DNA of 64,000 nucleotides from Parvularcula mediterranea. GTDB taxonomy: Bacteria > Pseudomonadota > Alphaproteobacteria > Caulobacterales > Parvularculaceae. Location of the stretch: the NCBI RefSeq assembly GCF_013085255.1, contig NZ_JABFCX010000003.1, positions 1 through 64,000 of the forward strand, read 5' to 3'. Numbering within the stretch: position 1 is the stretch's first letter; each line of letters starts with the position of its first letter. Position numbers and translations under genes: made by a program. This document shows positions 63,289 through 64,000 of the stretch, piece by piece. The notes beneath the pieces were generated by a model that made no database searches, was not told the origin of the DNA, and was given only the letters and a program-made list of their open reading frames with translations.

Positions 63289-64000
63289 TTAGAGGCCCAA
63301 GGAGCGGTAGCTCTCTGCGACGTCCTTAAGCGAGGTGTAGTAGGCGGCCGTCCGCATATCCTCGATGGCGTCCACCTCACGCCAATAGTGGCGCATCTGC
63401 TGGTAGGCGTTGCGCATCGTATCATCGAGACCTGAGCGAACGAGGTCGATTTCGTCAGCACCCCGACCGAACTTTTCGACGAACTCCGGCGCGAATTTCT
63501 GCCCGGTCATCTTCTCGAGCTCTTCGACAAGCAGCAGCTTCTGCTTCTCGTCCTCACGGCGCTGCATCCGGCCGAAGCGGATGTGGCTGAGGTTCTTGAC
63601 CCACTCGAAGTAGGAGACGGTCACGCCGCCTGCGTTGGCGTACATGTCTGGGATGATGATCACGCCTTTTTCGCGGAGGATCGTGTCAGCATTCGCCGTG
63701 ATCGGACCGTTTGCGGCTTCGATGATCAGCTTGGCCTTCACGTTCGGTGCGTTGCCGCGCCAGATGGCACCTTCGACCGCAGCCGGGATGAGGATGTCGC
63801 AATCCTCTTCGAGCAGCTTCGAGCCATCGGAGATGCAGGTGCCGTGGTGATAGCCCTTCACGCCGCCGGTCTTGGCGATGAAGTTCTTCAGCTGGTCGAT
63901 GTTGATGCCATTCTCGTCCCAGATGCCGCCATCACGCTCGGCCACGCCGATGATCTTGCAGCCGTCTTCTTCGGCGAGGAACTTCGCGGCGTGGTAGCCC
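63289..64000 (-). CDS. Glu/Leu/Phe/Val-type dehydrogenase, N-terminal part outside window
   Basis: The reading frame remains open at the right edge (upstream residues YHAAKFLAEEDGCKIIGVAERDGG), so only the C-terminal ~236 residues are seen. They form the NAD-binding domain: IGVAERDGGIWDENGI, DILIPAAVEGAI, AKLIIEAANGPITANADTIL, VIIIPDMYANAGGVTVSYFEW. These are the standard blocks of glutamate dehydrogenase and relatives. The C-terminus AAYYTSLKDVAESYRSLGL is common in proteobacterial NAD-dependent members. Glutamate versus branched-chain specificity cannot be judged without the N-terminal domain. Confidence 0.92.
   Translation of the reverse strand, partial: GYHAAKFLAEEDGCKIIGVAERDGGIWDENGINIDQLKNFIAKTGGVKGYHHGTCISDGSKLLEEDCDILIPAAVEGAIWRGNAPNVKAKLIIEAANGPITANADTILREKGVIIIPDMYANAGGVTVSYFEWVKNLSHIRFGRMQRREDEKQKLLLVEELEKMTGQKFAPEFVEKFGRGADEIDLVRSGLDDTMRNAYQQMRHYWREVDAIEDMRTAAYYTSLKDVAESYRSLGL

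Overview
The window is about 64 kb of high-GC DNA (roughly 60-65 % GC by eye) from the chromosome of an alphaproteobacterium. The best taxonomic clues are a GcrA cell-cycle regulator (59603-60100) and a DivL-type pseudo-histidine-kinase with Tyr in place of the phospho-accepting His (54725-57292). This pair points to the Caulobacterales / Hyphomonadaceae / Parvularculales part of the class. The syntenic block nadD-rsfS-rlmH-murein hydrolase activator-ctpA is also typical of alphaproteobacteria. No rRNA, CRISPR array, insertion sequence or phage gene was seen. One tRNA gene, tRNA-Ser(UGA), is present.

Layout. 0-8.5 kb: the 3' part of a giant acidic repetitive gene whose 3,468-bp repeat period is almost perfectly duplicated. 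8.6-15.7 kb: exported and sensory genes, comprising a DUF305 / LVIVD-propeller fusion, a small blue-copper protein, a divergent hybrid histidine kinase with two receiver domains, a DUF3034 outer-membrane protein and an exported truncated globin. 15.8-18.9 kb: a membrane-anchored TIR-TPR protein, a protein with a PEP-CTERM (VPLPA type) sorting tail, and tRNA-Ser. 19-26 kb: a DUF1800/DUF1501 pair and an ABC transporter whose permease is fused to an M1 aminopeptidase-like domain. 26-36.6 kb: acetyltransferase, HisKA_2 sensor kinase, acetyl-CoA synthetase, UbiB-family kinase, L-serine dehydratase, PPK2, GFA-type zinc protein, a strikingly AT-rich membrane protein gene, and kbl. 36.7-44.5 kb: DUF3291, a Na+-efflux-like ABC pair, a lone receiver protein, sterol-desaturase-like protein, YggT, FolD, EgtD and a sugar epimerase.

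44.5-53 kb is a dense plus-strand run: nadD, rsfS, rlmH, an EnvC-like activator, ctpA, then pabB-pabA-pabC with overlapping stops and starts, ending in a compact adenylate-forming enzyme. 53-64 kb holds an M17 aminopeptidase, divL, a penicillin/AHL-acylase family enzyme, gcrA (opposite strand), an ABC-2 permease, hslO (Hsp33), a nested palindromic intergenic repeat, an AEC transporter and the C-terminal part of a glutamate/leucine-type dehydrogenase cut by the window end.

How genes may work together: the pab genes supply p-aminobenzoate, and nearby folD belongs to the same one-carbon/folate network. DivL and GcrA belong to the CtrA/GcrA cell-cycle circuit. The 8.6-15.7 kb genes look like a cell-envelope redox or metal-handling set, which is an inference. 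The most unusual items are the homogenised giant repeat, the envelope redox set, the TIR-TPR protein, the AT-rich gene fitted tightly between kbl and the GFA gene, and rsfS, whose only Shine-Dalgarno-like site stands in front of a CTG codon.
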